The notes below the pieces were generated by a model. It did not search any database, was not told the origin of the DNA, and worked only from the letters and a program-made list of their open reading frames with translations. Source: Burkholderiaceae bacterium (GTDB lineage: Bacteria; Pseudomonadota; Gammaproteobacteria; Burkholderiales; Burkholderiaceae_D). From it: a DNA stretch of 37,760 nt. The stretch lies in the NCBI GenBank assembly GCA_018262475.1, contig JAGSYW010000007.1:1-37760 (forward strand), read 5' to 3'. Positions 11,539-23,584 of the stretch are shown one piece after another (position 1 is the stretch's first letter; each line of letters opens with the position of its first letter). The translations under genes and the position numbers were made by a program.

Positions 11539-13011
11539 TCAGATGCCCGCAGTTGCACCCTCAGGTGCGCGCAGGTGCCAATCCGTCGCCTGCTGGAATT
11601 TGTGCGCGATATTCAGCAAACGCGCCTCATCGAAATAGTTGCCGGTCAATTGCAGCCCGACCGGGCGGTTCACATTCTTTTCGCCCTGACCAAAGCCGCA
11701 CGGAATCGACATCCCCGGCAAGCCGGCGAGGTTGGTCGACAGTGTATAAATGTCGCCGAGATAGTTTGCCACCGGATCATCAGCCTTGTCGCCAATATCC
11801 CACGCCACCGTTGGCGTGACCGGCCCCATGATCACGTCGCACTGCGTGAAAGCCAGCTGGAAATCCTGCGCTATCAGGCGGCGAATGCGCTGCGCCTGCA
11901 AATAGTAAGCATCGTAATAGCCGTGACATAGCACATAAGTACCGACCAGAATGCGGCGCTGCACTTCCTCGCCGAAACCTTCCGCTCGGGTTTTGCGGTA
12001 CATGTCCTGCAGGTCGCCGTATTCCTTCGCCCGATGGCCGTAACGCACGCCATCGAAGCGCGAAAGGTTCGACGAGGCTTCCGCAGGCGCAATCACGTAA
12101 TACACCGGAATCGACAACGACGTGTTCGGCAGCGAAATCTCGACCAGTTTCGCCCCCAGCTTTTCATATTCGGACAGCGCTGCGCGCACCGCCTGTTCGA
12201 CATCGGTCGCCAAGCCTGCGCCAAAGTACTCCTTGGGCACGCCAATGCGCAAGCCCGACAGCGGCTTCTCCAGCCCTTGCGTGAAATCTTCGTCCCGACG
12301 CTGAATACTGGTCGAATCGCGGAGGTCGAAACCGGCCATCGCATTCAGCAAGATCGCACAATCCTCTGCCGTCTTCGCCATCGGCCCACCTTGGTCAAGC
12401 GACGACGCGTAAGCGATCATGCCGTAGCGTGATACGCGGCCGTAAGTCGGTTTGATGCCGGTGATGCCGCACAATGCTGCCGGCTGGCGAATTGAGCCGC
12501 CGGTGTCGGTGCCGGTCGCGCCTACAGTCAGGCGTGCCGCGACTGCGGCAGCCGAGCCACCGGATGAACCGCCAGGGACTGCGGCCTTGTCCCACGGATT
12601 TTTCACCGGGCCGAAATACGAATTCTCGTTCGACGATCCCATCGCGAATTCGTCGCAATTGAGCTTGCCCAGATTGACCGCGCCAGTATCGATCAGTTTA
12701 GACACAACCGTGGCATCGAACGGACTGACATAATTTTCCAGCATTCTGGAGCCCGCAGTGGAGCGCCATCTCTGCGTGACGAAAATGTCCTTGTGTGCAA
12801 TCGGAATGCCCGTCAGCAGTGTGGCATCGTCAAATTCGAGCCGCGTGTCCGCATCGGCTGCCTGCGCCAGTGTCAACTCTTCATCCACATGCAAAAAAGC
12901 GTTCAGGTCGCTTTGCCTGATACGCGCGAGGAACAGTTGCGCCAGTTCGGTGGCGGATATTTTCTTGCCTCGCAACAGCGACGACAATTCCTTGATGGAT
13001 TTGGTATGCAT
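11539..13011 (-). CDS. gatA: Aspartyl/glutamyl-tRNA amidotransferase subunit A
   Basis: 490 aa; amidase signature [32 protein letters not shown]. Confidence 0.97.
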   Translation of the reverse strand: MHTKSIKELSSLLRGKKISATELAQLFLARIRQSDLNAFLHVDEELTLAQAADADTRLEFDDATLLTGIPIAHKDIFVTQRWRSTAGSRMLENYVSPFDATVVSKLIDTGAVNLGKLNCDEFAMGSSNENSYFGPVKNPWDKAAVPGGSSGGSAAAVAARLTVGATGTDTGGSIRQPAALCGITGIKPTYGRVSRYGMIAYASSLDQGGPMAKTAEDCAILLNAMAGFDLRDSTSIQRRDEDFTQGLEKPLSGLRIGVPKEYFGAGLATDVEQAVRAALSEYEKLGAKLVEISLPNTSLSIPVYYVIAPAEASSNLSRFDGVRYGHRAKEYGDLQDMYRKTRAEGFGEEVQRRILVGTYVLCHGYYDAYYLQAQRIRRLIAQDFQLAFTQCDVIMGPVTPTVAWDIGDKADDPVANYLGDIYTLSTNLAGLPGMSIPCGFGQGEKNVNRPVGLQLTGNYFDEARLLNIAHKFQQATDWHLRAPEGATAGI

Positions 13012-13045
13012 AGCAATGATGTTCTATTCAAAACGCCGAAGCGCA

Positions 13046-13348
13046 TTACTCAACCACACGCGGCACCAGATACAGGCCGTCCTGAGTCGCTGGCGCGCAT
13101 TGCTGGTATGCATCACGCAGATCAGGCTCGAGCACACGGTCATCACGCAAACGCAACGACAGTTCCGGCATCAAGGCAGCGATCGGGTGGCTGAGCGGCT
13201 CGATGCCGGTGGTATCAACCGCACTCATCTGCCCGACAAGCGCAAAAATGCCGTTCAACTGCGCCAGCGTCTTTTCAGCGCGCTCGTCGGAAATTTCAAG
13301 TTGTGCCAGATTGGCAATATGCTGGACATCGGAAAGAGATAATGACAT
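13046..13348 (-). CDS. gatC: Aspartyl/glutamyl-tRNA amidotransferase subunit C
   Basis: 100 aa from the internal start [26 protein letters not shown]; typical GatC; first gene of gatCAB. Confidence 0.93.
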   Translation of the reverse strand: MSLSLSDVQHIANLAQLEISDERAEKTLAQLNGIFALVGQMSAVDTTGIEPLSHPIAALMPELSLRLRDDRVLEPDLRDAYQQCAPATQDGLYLVPRVVE

Positions 13349-13542
13349 GGTTCTGGGCGCGGCTTTCCCACGCGAAAAGTTACACAACCTGCAACAATAA
13401 AATTTACCTAAAAAATAGTTTTGACGAAGAAATTTCGACCGCAACAACAGGCAAATATCCGGCGAATTATAAGGTAGAATGTCGGCTTGTTGTACGGTCG
13501 GCACCGCCGCCTACACAGTTTTGGCAATGAATGCCCCTCTGA

Positions 13543-14628
<1,086 letters not shown>

Positions 14629-14699
14629 GGGGCGGCAGCCAGTGGCATCCGGCTGCCTTGTGAACGGCTTGCAGCATTGACGTTATCACCGGACGTCTG

Positions 14700-15638
14700 A
14701 TGGAACATAGTCCACCGCCACTCTTCCGCCAAGGTGCGCCAGCGTTCTTAAAAATGGCGCTGTTTGCGCTGGTCGCGGTCGCGCTGCTGGTAGCAGATTC
14801 GCGCATGCACACGCTTGGCCCGATACGCCAGGCAATCAATATGATGCTGTACCCGATCCAGCAGGTGGCGCTGCTGCCGCGCAGCGCTGTCAATCTGGTC
14901 AGCGAGTATTTTTCTTCGCTGGCAGAGCTGCAAAAAGAAATCAGCACACTGCAACAGCAACAGCTGGAAAATGCACAAACACTGCAACAAACGCAAAATC
15001 TGGTAACGGAAAACGCCAACCTGCGGAAGCTGCTGGAGATCCGAGGCCAGACACAAACCAAATCCATCGTCGGGGAAATCCTTTACGATGCGCGCGATCC
15101 ATTCACCCGCAAGGTCATACTGAATCGTGGCTCGCAAGACGGCGTGGTCGCGGGACAACCCGTCATCGACGTCAATGGCGTGATTGGCCAGATCACGAGG
15201 GCCTTCCCGATGACGTCCGAAGTCACGCTACTGACAGACAAGGATCAGGCAATCCCGGTACAGGTAGTGCGCAACGGCTTGCGCAGTGTCGCTTATGGCC
15301 GCGGACAGTCGGGCCTGCTTGACTTGCGCTTCATGCCTGCCAACGCAGACGTGCAAACCGGCGATGTCCTCGTCACCTCCGGCATCGACGGCGTATATCC
15401 GCCAGGACTGTCGGTGGCGAAAATCAGCCAGGTCGAAAATGTAGCCAGCGGCTCGTTCGGGCGCATTCTGTGCCAGCCTACTGGAGGCATAGATCGCAAC
15501 CGGCAACTGTTAGTCCTGCTGGTCGATATGAATATCCAGCCCCGCCCCGCCCCTGAAGAAACCGTTGAGAAATCCGGCAGGAGGCGCCCTCGTGCTGCAG
15601 TTGCATCTGCGCCAGACACTACGGAACAAAACAAATGA
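14700..15638 (+). CDS. mreC: Rod shape-determining protein MreC
   Basis: 312 aa; N-terminal TM, coiled coil, MreC beta domain; directly after mreB. Confidence 0.95.
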   Translation: MEHSPPPLFRQGAPAFLKMALFALVAVALLVADSRMHTLGPIRQAINMMLYPIQQVALLPRSAVNLVSEYFSSLAELQKEISTLQQQQLENAQTLQQTQNLVTENANLRKLLEIRGQTQTKSIVGEILYDARDPFTRKVILNRGSQDGVVAGQPVIDVNGVIGQITRAFPMTSEVTLLTDKDQAIPVQVVRNGLRSVAYGRGQSGLLDLRFMPANADVQTGDVLVTSGIDGVYPPGLSVAKISQVENVASGSFGRILCQPTGGIDRNRQLLVLLVDMNIQPRPAPEETVEKSGRRRPRAAVASAPDTTEQNK

Positions 15639-16147
15639 ACCGCCCGCAATATATCCTTCTGCCGGCAAATCCGTTGTTCATTTTTGTCAGCCTGCTGGTC
15701 GCATTCCTGCTGAACCTGCAAATCTGGGGACGTGCACCCGGCGTGCCCGATTTCGTCGCTCTGGCACTGATTTTCTGGGGCATCCACCAGCCGCGGCGTG
15801 TCGGTATCGGCATCGCCTTCTGCATGGGACTGTTGATGGACGTTAACGATGCCACCCTGCTAGGCGAAAACGCATTGGCCTATACGCTGCTGTCGTATTT
15901 CGCGATCACCATCCACAGGCGCGTATTATGGTTCCCCGTCAGCAAGCAGACTGTGCATGTGCTGCTGCTGCTGCTGTTCTCGCAAACAGTGCAGTTCCTA
16001 GTTCAGTACATGGTCAACAACCGCGTACCGGGTTGGTCCTTCTTTCTTGAGAGCGTAGTTGGCGCACTGCTGTGGCCTGTCGTTACCTGGCTTTTGCTGG
16101 CACCGCAACGGCGCGCAGTGAACCGGGACGAGAACCGCCCAATCTGA
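15635..16147 (+). CDS. mreD: Rod shape-determining protein MreD
   Basis: 170 aa integral membrane protein; ATGA overlap with mreC. Confidence 0.93.
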   Translation: MNRPQYILLPANPLFIFVSLLVAFLLNLQIWGRAPGVPDFVALALIFWGIHQPRRVGIGIAFCMGLLMDVNDATLLGENALAYTLLSYFAITIHRRVLWFPVSKQTVHVLLLLLFSQTVQFLVQYMVNNRVPGWSFFLESVVGALLWPVVTWLLLAPQRRAVNRDENRPI

Positions 16148-16183
16148 AGCATCCTTGCCAACGCGCACCGACACCCGAAAACC

Positions 16184-18184
16184 ATGTCGAAACTGGAAAA
16201 TACAGAACGCGAACTGCAACACTTCCGCATGCGGTTGACCATTGCCGGCATTTTCGTGCTTTTCTGCTTTGCCATGCTGCTTGTCCGCTTCATCTGGCTG
16301 CAAGCCGTCAAGCACAAAATGTATGCTGAACTAGCGGAAGAAAACCGGATTTCCATTGTGCCGGTTGTGCCAAACCGTGGTCTGATTCTGGATCGCAACG
16401 GCGTCGTACTGGCACGCAACTACTCGGCGTTTACGCTGGAAATCACGCCATCCAAACTAAAAGAAGATCTGCAAACCGTCATCGATGAACTCGCCAAATT
16501 GGTCGATATCCAGCCAAAGGATCGCAAGCGCTTTAAGAAGCTGATGGAGGAATCGAAAAACTTCGAGAGTGTGCCAATCAGGACTCGCCTGAGCGATGAG
16601 GAAGTTGCGCGTTTCACCGTACAGCGCTATCGTTTTCCCGGCGTCGAAATCCAGGCCCGTTTGTTCCGTCAATACCCTCTGGGCGCCGTAGCTGCGCATG
16701 CCATCGGCTATATCGGCCGTATCAATCAAAAAGACCTTGATAACATTGAAAGTCAGAATGACGAAGACAATTATCTCGGCACCAACTATATAGGCAAGGA
16801 AGGCATTGAAAAGAAATACGAGCGCGAATTGCACGGCACGACCGGCTATGAAGAAGTCGAGGTCTCTGCCGGCGGGAAACCGGTGCGCACGCTATCCCGC
16901 GGTTCAGCCACACCGGGCAACAATCTGATCCTGTCGGTCGACATCCAGTTGCAAAAAGTGGTCGAGGAAGCATTCGGCAACCGGCGTGGCGCGTTGATCG
17001 CCATCGAACCGGCCACAGGCGACATCCTCGCCTATGTATCGATGCCGAATTTTGATCCGAACCTGTTTGTCGAGGGCATCGACCAGCAAAGCTGGGACGA
17101 TCTCAACAATTCGCCTGACAAGCCGCTGGTGAACCGTCCGCTAAGTGGTGCCTATCCGCCAGGGTCAACCTACAAGCCATTCATGGCGCTGGCAGCGCTG
17201 ACGCTTGGCAAGCGCACACCAGAAAACGCCATCGCCGATCCCGGTTATTACATGCTTGGCAATCACCGCTTCCGCGATGACAAGCCAGGCGGGCATGGCT
17301 CGGTAAATATGTATACCTCCATCGTGCAATCATGCGACACCTACTATTACATACTGGCCAATGAACTTGGTGTTGATACGATGCACGATTTCATGAAGCC
17401 ATTCGGCTTCGGACAAAAGACCGGCATCGATCTGGAACATGAACGCGAAGGCATTCTGCCATCGACCGGCTGGAAGCAAAGGGCTTACAAGACCCCGGCA
17501 CAGAAAAAATGGTATGCAGGCGAAACCATTTCTCTCGGCATCGGCCAAGGATACAATTCCTTCACGCCATTGCAGCTGGCTCACGCAACCGCCATTCTCG
17601 CCAACAACGGCGTTGTGATGAAGCCACATCTGGTCAAGGCGATTGAAAACAGCGTAACGCGCGAACGCCAGCTGACTGTGCCGAAGGAAAGCTATCGCAT
17701 TGACCTCAAACCAGAGCATATCGAATTCATCAAGCAGGCAATGGTTGGAGTTACCAAGGAAGGCACATCCGCTGCCGTGTTTTCGAAAACGGAATACATT
17801 TCCGCTGGCAAGACTGGCACCGCGCAGGTGATCGGCATGAAACAAAACGAGAAGTACAATGCGGCCGCAATTGCCGAACGCAAGCGCGATCATTCGCTGT
17901 ACATCGCTTTCGCGCCGGCCGACAAACCGAGCATAGCGCTGGCGGTAATCGTCGAAAATGGCGGCTTTGGCGCAACCGCCGCGGCACCAATCGCAAAAAA
18001 GGCGCTAGATTATTACCTGCTGGGCAAAAAGCCTGAAGACAAGGATAAACCTTCGTCGCCAACAGATACCCCGGCACCAAGAGAAGATGCGGCACTGACC
18101 AGGCCAGTAGCAGAGCTGAAGGCAGACGCCGAATCGGAGGGCGGCCCGAAAGAAGGCGAAGAAACCGAAGGCAATCGCGATTAA
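16184..18184 (+). CDS. mrdA: Penicillin-binding protein 2 (peptidoglycan transpeptidase)
   Basis: 666 aa; PPGSTYKPF (SxxK), transpeptidase region, SAGKTGTAQV (KTG) motifs. Confidence 0.97.
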   Translation: MSKLENTERELQHFRMRLTIAGIFVLFCFAMLLVRFIWLQAVKHKMYAELAEENRISIVPVVPNRGLILDRNGVVLARNYSAFTLEITPSKLKEDLQTVIDELAKLVDIQPKDRKRFKKLMEESKNFESVPIRTRLSDEEVARFTVQRYRFPGVEIQARLFRQYPLGAVAAHAIGYIGRINQKDLDNIESQNDEDNYLGTNYIGKEGIEKKYERELHGTTGYEEVEVSAGGKPVRTLSRGSATPGNNLILSVDIQLQKVVEEAFGNRRGALIAIEPATGDILAYVSMPNFDPNLFVEGIDQQSWDDLNNSPDKPLVNRPLSGAYPPGSTYKPFMALAALTLGKRTPENAIADPGYYMLGNHRFRDDKPGGHGSVNMYTSIVQSCDTYYYILANELGVDTMHDFMKPFGFGQKTGIDLEHEREGILPSTGWKQRAYKTPAQKKWYAGETISLGIGQGYNSFTPLQLAHATAILANNGVVMKPHLVKAIENSVTRERQLTVPKESYRIDLKPEHIEFIKQAMVGVTKEGTSAAVFSKTEYISAGKTGTAQVIGMKQNEKYNAAAIAERKRDHSLYIAFAPADKPSIALAVIVENGGFGATAAAPIAKKALDYYLLGKKPEDKDKPSSPTDTPAPREDAALTRPVAELKADAESEGGPKEGEETEGNRD

Positions 18185-18186
18185 AC

Positions 18187-19299
18187 ATGCAAAAATTCGA
18201 TAAAAACAGCCTGTGGCGAATGGTCAAACCCTGGTTCGATGTGTTTGACGGACCACTGTCGCTGATTATCTTTTTCATCATGCTGGTTGGTCTGATTACG
18301 CTTTATTCAGCCAGCATTGATTTTCCAGGCAGGATGCAGGGACAACTGCGCAATATCGCTGTCGCTCTCGTTGTCATGTGGATCGCCGCCAGCATTCCGC
18401 CACAAACGCTGATGCGGTTTGCCGTACCAATCTATGCAGTCGGTGTCGCTTTGCTGCTGGGGGTGTTTGCATTCGGCATGGTCAAAAAAGGCGCGCGCCG
18501 CTGGCTCAATGTCGGCATCGTCATCCAACCATCTGAAATCATGAAAATCGCCATGCCAATGATGCTGGCCTGGTTTTTCCAGAAACGTGAAGGCACGCTG
18601 AGCTGGAAGGAATACCTTATTGCAGCCATCCTGCTGGCCGTACCGGCTGCGCTAATCATCAAGCAACCAGACCTAGGCACTGCGCTACTGGTTCTCGGCA
18701 CGGGCTGCTATGTCATTTTCCTGGCGGGACTGTCGTGGAAAACCATTGCTGGTCTGTTAATCTCTGCCTGCGCCAGCATGCCTTTGATCTGGTCCGTGCT
18801 GCATGATTATCAGCGTCAACGCGTAATGACCTTACTCGACCCGTCTGCCGACCCGCTCGGCAAAGGATTTCACATTATCCAGTCAACCATCGCCGTCGGT
18901 TCTGGAGGCATTCTCGGCAAAGGCTGGCTACAGGGAACGCAAGGCCACCTGCATTTCATTCCTGAGCGCACAACCGATTTCATTTTTGCCGTCTATTCGG
19001 AAGAGTTCGGCCTGATTGGCAATCTGGTGCTAATGGCGCTTTATCTACTGCTGATTGCCCGTGGCCTGATGATTGCAGCAAATGCGCCGACCATTTTCAC
19101 CCGCCTTCTCGCTGGCGCGATTGCACTGATGTTCTTCAACTACGCATTTGTCAATATGGGCATGGTAAGCGGTATCCTGCCTGTAGTTGGCGTGCCATTA
19201 CCCTTCATGAGCTATGGCGGAACGGCACTGGTCACGCTTGGCCTGGGAGCCGGCATCCTGATGAGCATCAGCCGGCATCGCAAGCTGGTGCAAACCTGA
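18187..19299 (+). CDS. rodA: Rod shape-determining protein RodA (SEDS glycosyltransferase)
   Basis: 370 aa polytopic; GARRWLNVG, IKQPDLGTALL, PFMSYGGTALV signatures. Confidence 0.97.
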   Translation: MQKFDKNSLWRMVKPWFDVFDGPLSLIIFFIMLVGLITLYSASIDFPGRMQGQLRNIAVALVVMWIAASIPPQTLMRFAVPIYAVGVALLLGVFAFGMVKKGARRWLNVGIVIQPSEIMKIAMPMMLAWFFQKREGTLSWKEYLIAAILLAVPAALIIKQPDLGTALLVLGTGCYVIFLAGLSWKTIAGLLISACASMPLIWSVLHDYQRQRVMTLLDPSADPLGKGFHIIQSTIAVGSGGILGKGWLQGTQGHLHFIPERTTDFIFAVYSEEFGLIGNLVLMALYLLLIARGLMIAANAPTIFTRLLAGAIALMFFNYAFVNMGMVSGILPVVGVPLPFMSYGGTALVTLGLGAGILMSISRHRKLVQT

Positions 19300-19312
19300 T
19301 AGTCCGTCAACG

Positions 19313-20332
19313 GTGATGACCTCGATGCAGACATTTGACACCAGCGCCATCCGCCATACTGCCATCATGCTATTGGCGCTGACTCTTGTCGGCTGCAGCA
19401 GCGTGGTGAAACAGCCTCCAGCCCCATCCACCAGCGCAAACATTTCCCCGGTACAACCCACGTTGCCGCCCGCAGGTTCCGGACGTGGCGGCTACTATCT
19501 AGACGACGGCCCGGGAGAAAACACCCCCACCGGACTGGAAAAGGTTCCCGATGCCGAACCCAGAGTCGAACCTCTGCTGCCGCGAGCAAACCGCCCCTAC
19601 TCGGTGTTCGGCAGCACCTATACGCCTGTAGCTCTAAACCACCCCTATTCGCAACGCGGAGTTGGCAGCTGGTATGGCAAGAAATTTCATGGTCGGAAAA
19701 CGTCTTCCGGCGAGCTGTACGACATGTACAAGATGACCGCTGCGCATCCTACACTGCCGATCCCGTCATATTCACGCGTAACTAATCTCGACAATGGCAA
19801 ACAGATTATCGTGCGCATTAACGATCGCGGGCCATTCCGCTCGAACCGCATCATCGACCTGTCCTACACTGCAGCGCTGAAACTGGGTTATCTCGGCAAA
19901 GGTTCCGGCATGCTGCAGGTTGAACATTTGCGACCGGCGGAAATCGAACGCATCATCCAATCAAGGCGCATGAGCGGAATCACCGACGAAGCGATTGCTC
20001 CGGCTCAACCGCAACAAGCCAGCGCCAACGATTATCCGCCACTACCATCCGGTTTAGGCAATGATGACATGCGAGTCCCACAACCCGTCGCAACCTCATT
20101 GACTGGCTATTACCTGCAACTCGGTTCATTTGCCAAGGAGCACAATGCACAAGCAATGCATGCGCAGTATGCGATTACCTGGGCCGACAAGTTGCCGCCA
20201 GCGCAAATCGTGCAGAAAGGTGAATTGTACCGACTGTATGCCGGCCCGTTTTCGAGCCGAAACGAGGCAGACACTGCCGCGCGGCAGATGCAAAACTCAG
20301 GATCGCCCAAACCATTGATTGTCGAGCATTAA
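19313..20332 (+). CDS. rlpA: Septal ring lytic transglycosylase RlpA family lipoprotein with SPOR domain
   Basis: 339 aa; lipobox-like LVGCSS; GVGSWYGKKFHGRKTSSGE double-psi barrel; C-terminal SPOR region (YYLQLGSFAKEHNAQAMH). Confidence 0.93.
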   Translation: MMTSMQTFDTSAIRHTAIMLLALTLVGCSSVVKQPPAPSTSANISPVQPTLPPAGSGRGGYYLDDGPGENTPTGLEKVPDAEPRVEPLLPRANRPYSVFGSTYTPVALNHPYSQRGVGSWYGKKFHGRKTSSGELYDMYKMTAAHPTLPIPSYSRVTNLDNGKQIIVRINDRGPFRSNRIIDLSYTAALKLGYLGKGSGMLQVEHLRPAEIERIIQSRRMSGITDEAIAPAQPQQASANDYPPLPSGLGNDDMRVPQPVATSLTGYYLQLGSFAKEHNAQAMHAQYAITWADKLPPAQIVQKGELYRLYAGPFSSRNEADTAARQMQNSGSPKPLIVEH

Positions 20333-20362
20333 AGATGTGCCGCTGCACGCGGCCTGCATGAT

Positions 20363-20734
20363 TCAATCGTCGGGCTGCTCATCCAGAAGCAAAGTTTCCA
20401 CACTGATGTCCTGTCTGATAATAGTGGCTTGGAATGCATCAGTAGCAGGCTTGCTAGCGGCCTGCTTCGTAGTTTCCTCGGTGGGAATGGTATTTGCGAC
20501 AAGTGGCGCAGCTTTCAGAATGTCGCGCGCAATTTCGGATTCGATGGCATCGATCTTTTCAGCTGTCATGCGTGCAATATCACGCTGCATCCGGATTTGC
20601 TCCGCTTCCCGCCAGGCAGCAAGCTCTTCATCTTCTGTCGAGGACGGCACCAACTCCTCAACCAAAGGCTCCTTGTCTTCGACAGTTTCATCCGGCTGCC
20701 GTTTTTTCTTCCCCAAAAAAGAAAATAAAGCCAC
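20363..20734 (-). CDS. Uncharacterised highly charged protein
   Basis: 123 aa ORF (MALFSFLGKKKRQPDETVEDKEPL...) filling the gap between rlpA and dksA; no family recognised. Confidence 0.6.
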   Translation of the reverse strand: MALFSFLGKKKRQPDETVEDKEPLVEELVPSSTEDEELAAWREAEQIRMQRDIARMTAEKIDAIESEIARDILKAAPLVANTIPTEETTKQAASKPATDAFQATIIRQDISVETLLLDEQPDD

Positions 20735-20854
20735 TCCCCTCTGCTCCTGTCGAAAGCCCCCAAGAAAATGTTTTCATTATGGCACGAATCGGCCATCGAA
20801 TACAGCCGCCCAGCATGCGCCGGAACTTGCTATAGTGCAGCCGACCGCGCTAGA

Positions 20855-21310
20855 TTACTCCCCGTACAGCTTCTGTTTCAGTTCACGACGCTGCTGCGCT
20901 TCCAGCGAAAGCGTTGCTGTTGGCCGCGCCAGCAGGCGCTGCACTCCAATCGGCTCTCCCGTTTCGACGCACCAGCCATATTCGCCCGAGTCAATGCTGG
21001 CAATCGATTGCTGCACCTTCTTCAACAACTTGCGCTCCCTATCCCTGGTACGCAACTCCAACGCGTGCTCCTCCTCAATCGTCGCACGATCGGCCGGGTC
21101 AGGCACTAGCGTTGTTTCACGCAAATGCTCGGTCGTTTCACCAGCGTTCTTGATCAGGTCCTTTTCCAGTTGCTGCAAGCGCGCCTTGAAGAATGCCAAC
21201 TGCGCGTCACCCATGTAATCCTTGTCGCTCATCTTGAGAATTTCCGCCTCGGTGAGCAGGGCGCCATCAATCTTGGCGTCGGAAGTCGATTTTTTCGTTT
21301 TCGTATTCAC
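20855..21310 (-). CDS. dksA: RNA polymerase-binding transcription factor DksA (reduced-cysteine type)
   Basis: 151 aa; VPDPADRATIEEEHALELRTRDRERKLLKKV coiled coil, EYGWCVETGEPIGVQRLLARPTATLSLEAQ. Confidence 0.93.
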   Translation of the reverse strand: MNTKTKKSTSDAKIDGALLTEAEILKMSDKDYMGDAQLAFFKARLQQLEKDLIKNAGETTEHLRETTLVPDPADRATIEEEHALELRTRDRERKLLKKVQQSIASIDSGEYGWCVETGEPIGVQRLLARPTATLSLEAQQRRELKQKLYGE

Positions 21311-21453
21311 TTAGCGTACCCTCACAATGCTTCGGTTGAGTAATTGGTCAAACAAATTGTAATGGCAAAACATCTTGTCTTACCAGTTAAACCTCCCTTG
21401 CGCGACGGTCTGATATATGCCAGAAGCCATCTGTATTGCGAAATTGACGCAGT

Positions 21454-22497
21454 TTATACCAAACATTGCTCCAGACCGCGAATAAAAATCTCTTTCGGCA
21501 AATTTTTTCCAATAAACACCATTTTGCTGGCGCGTGTTTCGCTCTTTGCCCATGGCGCACCGACATCGCTGCCCAGCAATTGATGCACCCCCTGAAAAAC
21601 GATCCGGTTGTCTGCGCCACTGATATGCAACACCCCTTTGTAGCGCAGCATGTGCGCACCATACACTTGCAGCATCGCACTCAAGAATTCCTCCAGCAAT
21701 CCACTGTCGAACGCCCGCTCGCTGGCAAACATGAAGGCGGCAATATCGTCCGCATGTCTGGCTTGATGTGAGTGCCCAGAATGAGCATGACCGCAACCGC
21801 AGCCACACGCATGTCCGTGCGCATGGTCGTGATGCCCCTGCTCGGCCAAAAAGCCCGGATTGATTTCCAGCTTGTCATTCAGGTGGAATCCTCTCAGGTC
21901 TAACACTTCTTCCACCGGAACCCTGCCAAAATCGGCTGTGGCAACCAAGGCGCGCGGATTGATACGCACCATGCGCGCCTTCAGCGCCTGCAATGCATCC
22001 GGCGCGACAAGATCGGTTTTCGACAGCAGCAGCCGGTCGGCAAATGCGACCTGGCTGCGCGCAGGCTCATGCTCGTCAAGCTGCTGCATCGCATGCACGG
22101 CATCAACCACGGTGACAATCGCGTCAATCATGTAATGCCGAGCAACCTGTTCATCAACGAAAAAGGTTTGCGCGATAGGCCCTGGGTCGGCCAACCCGGT
22201 CGTTTCAATCACAATACGATCAAAATTCAGTTCGCCTCGTTCACGTTTGTCGGCCAGCGACGACAGCGCTTCGACCAAATCGCCACGTACTGTGCAGCAG
22301 ATGCAACCATTATTCATTTCGACGATCTGCTCGGCTCCGCCCTGCATCAGCAACGCGCCATCAATGCTCTCCTGACCGAATTCATTTTCGATCACGGCGA
22401 TCCGGTGACCATGAGGCTCTTGCAGAATCCGATTCAGGAGCGTAGTTTTACCTGCACCGAGAAAACCGGTCAGGATGGTAGCGGGAATCAACGACAT
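21454..22497 (-). CDS. CobW/P47K-family GTP-binding metallochaperone-like protein
   Basis: 347 aa; [13 protein letters not shown] Walker [14 protein letters not shown] (CxCC), SKTD, His/Cys-rich tract, CobW C-terminal domain. Confidence 0.93.
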   Translation of the reverse strand: MSLIPATILTGFLGAGKTTLLNRILQEPHGHRIAVIENEFGQESIDGALLMQGGAEQIVEMNNGCICCTVRGDLVEALSSLADKRERGELNFDRIVIETTGLADPGPIAQTFFVDEQVARHYMIDAIVTVVDAVHAMQQLDEHEPARSQVAFADRLLLSKTDLVAPDALQALKARMVRINPRALVATADFGRVPVEEVLDLRGFHLNDKLEINPGFLAEQGHHDHAHGHACGCGCGHAHSGHSHQARHADDIAAFMFASERAFDSGLLEEFLSAMLQVYGAHMLRYKGVLHISGADNRIVFQGVHQLLGSDVGAPWAKSETRASKMVFIGKNLPKEIFIRGLEQCLV

Positions 22498-22618
22498 ATC
22501 AAATCAACCTTCACAACCGTAAAAATCTGCGGCCTTGTCCGACAATACAGTGGGGTATAAGGCGAAAACACACCACTAAGCCAGAACTTTTGCGGCAAAA
22601 TAAATATACTACACAGTA

Positions 22619-23569
22619 TTATTTCTTCTTCGCACGCGGATGTGCTGCATCATATACCTGCGCCAGCCGCTGAAAATCGAGCGAAGTATAAACCTGCGTC
22701 GAAGCAATCGATGCGTGGCCAAGCAATTCCTGCACCGCCCGCAAATCACCCGACGATTGCAGCAAGTGCGACGCAAACGAATGCCGCAGCATGTGCGGAT
22801 GAACGTCTGCCGGAATGCCTTGCGTCAACGCATGCGCCTTTAGCCGCAGCTGAACCGTACGCGGAGTAATGCGCGCGCCGCGCGTTCCGACAAACAGCGC
22901 GTAGCTGTCGCTACCTGCATCGTTTTTCGCCAGTTGCGGCCGCACAACCAGCCAGGCGGTTATCGCGACCAGCGCCGGCTTACCTACTGGCACACTACGC
23001 TGTCGGCTACCCTTGCCAGTAACAATCACTTCGCCAGCCTCGGCATCAAGCCAACTGTTCGAGGCGTAATCCTGCTGCCTCACATGCTGTAAATCCAGTC
23101 CGGCCAGTTCAGACACGCGCAACCCGCTCGAATACAGCAGTTCGAACATTGCGCGGTCACGCAATCTGATTGCATCGTCGGCACCAGAATCGCCTTTGTC
23201 CGATACCAGCCGCACGGCGTCGTCAACCGATAGCGCTTTCGGCAATGTCCGCGCTCGCTTCGGCGGTCGCACACCATCGACCGGATTGGCGACCATTGGC
23301 GTTTGCTCGGCCAGCCAGCGGAAAAAGCCGCGCCATGCAGACAACGTGCGCGCGATCGAGCGCGGGCCGATGCCTTGCGCATGGAGTTTCGCTGCGAACT
23401 GCCTGATCTGGAAATGCGACACGTCCGCCAGCACAGTGTTGCCGACAAATGTCTGCAATGCAGCCAGATCGCGCCGGTAGGCAGCAAGCGTGTCGAGAGA
23501 AAGCTGGCGTTGCGTCAGTAGACAATCCAGATAACCGTCAATGACGGTGCCATTGGGATTGCCATCCAT
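22619..23569 (-). CDS. xerC: Site-specific tyrosine recombinase XerC
   Basis: 316 aa; R-HxLR-H-Y signature (SGLRVSELAGL, HPHMLRHSFASHLL, QVYTSLDFQRL). Confidence 0.95.
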   Translation of the reverse strand: MDGNPNGTVIDGYLDCLLTQRQLSLDTLAAYRRDLAALQTFVGNTVLADVSHFQIRQFAAKLHAQGIGPRSIARTLSAWRGFFRWLAEQTPMVANPVDGVRPPKRARTLPKALSVDDAVRLVSDKGDSGADDAIRLRDRAMFELLYSSGLRVSELAGLDLQHVRQQDYASNSWLDAEAGEVIVTGKGSRQRSVPVGKPALVAITAWLVVRPQLAKNDAGSDSYALFVGTRGARITPRTVQLRLKAHALTQGIPADVHPHMLRHSFASHLLQSSGDLRAVQELLGHASIASTQVYTSLDFQRLAQVYDAAHPRAKKK

Positions 23570-23584
23570 CGCCGCCTCCGCCGC

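Noticed and set aside
15960-15977. Short CTG/CTGCTG tandem in mreD
   Set aside because: Encodes leucines in a membrane helix; too short to be a meaningful repeat.
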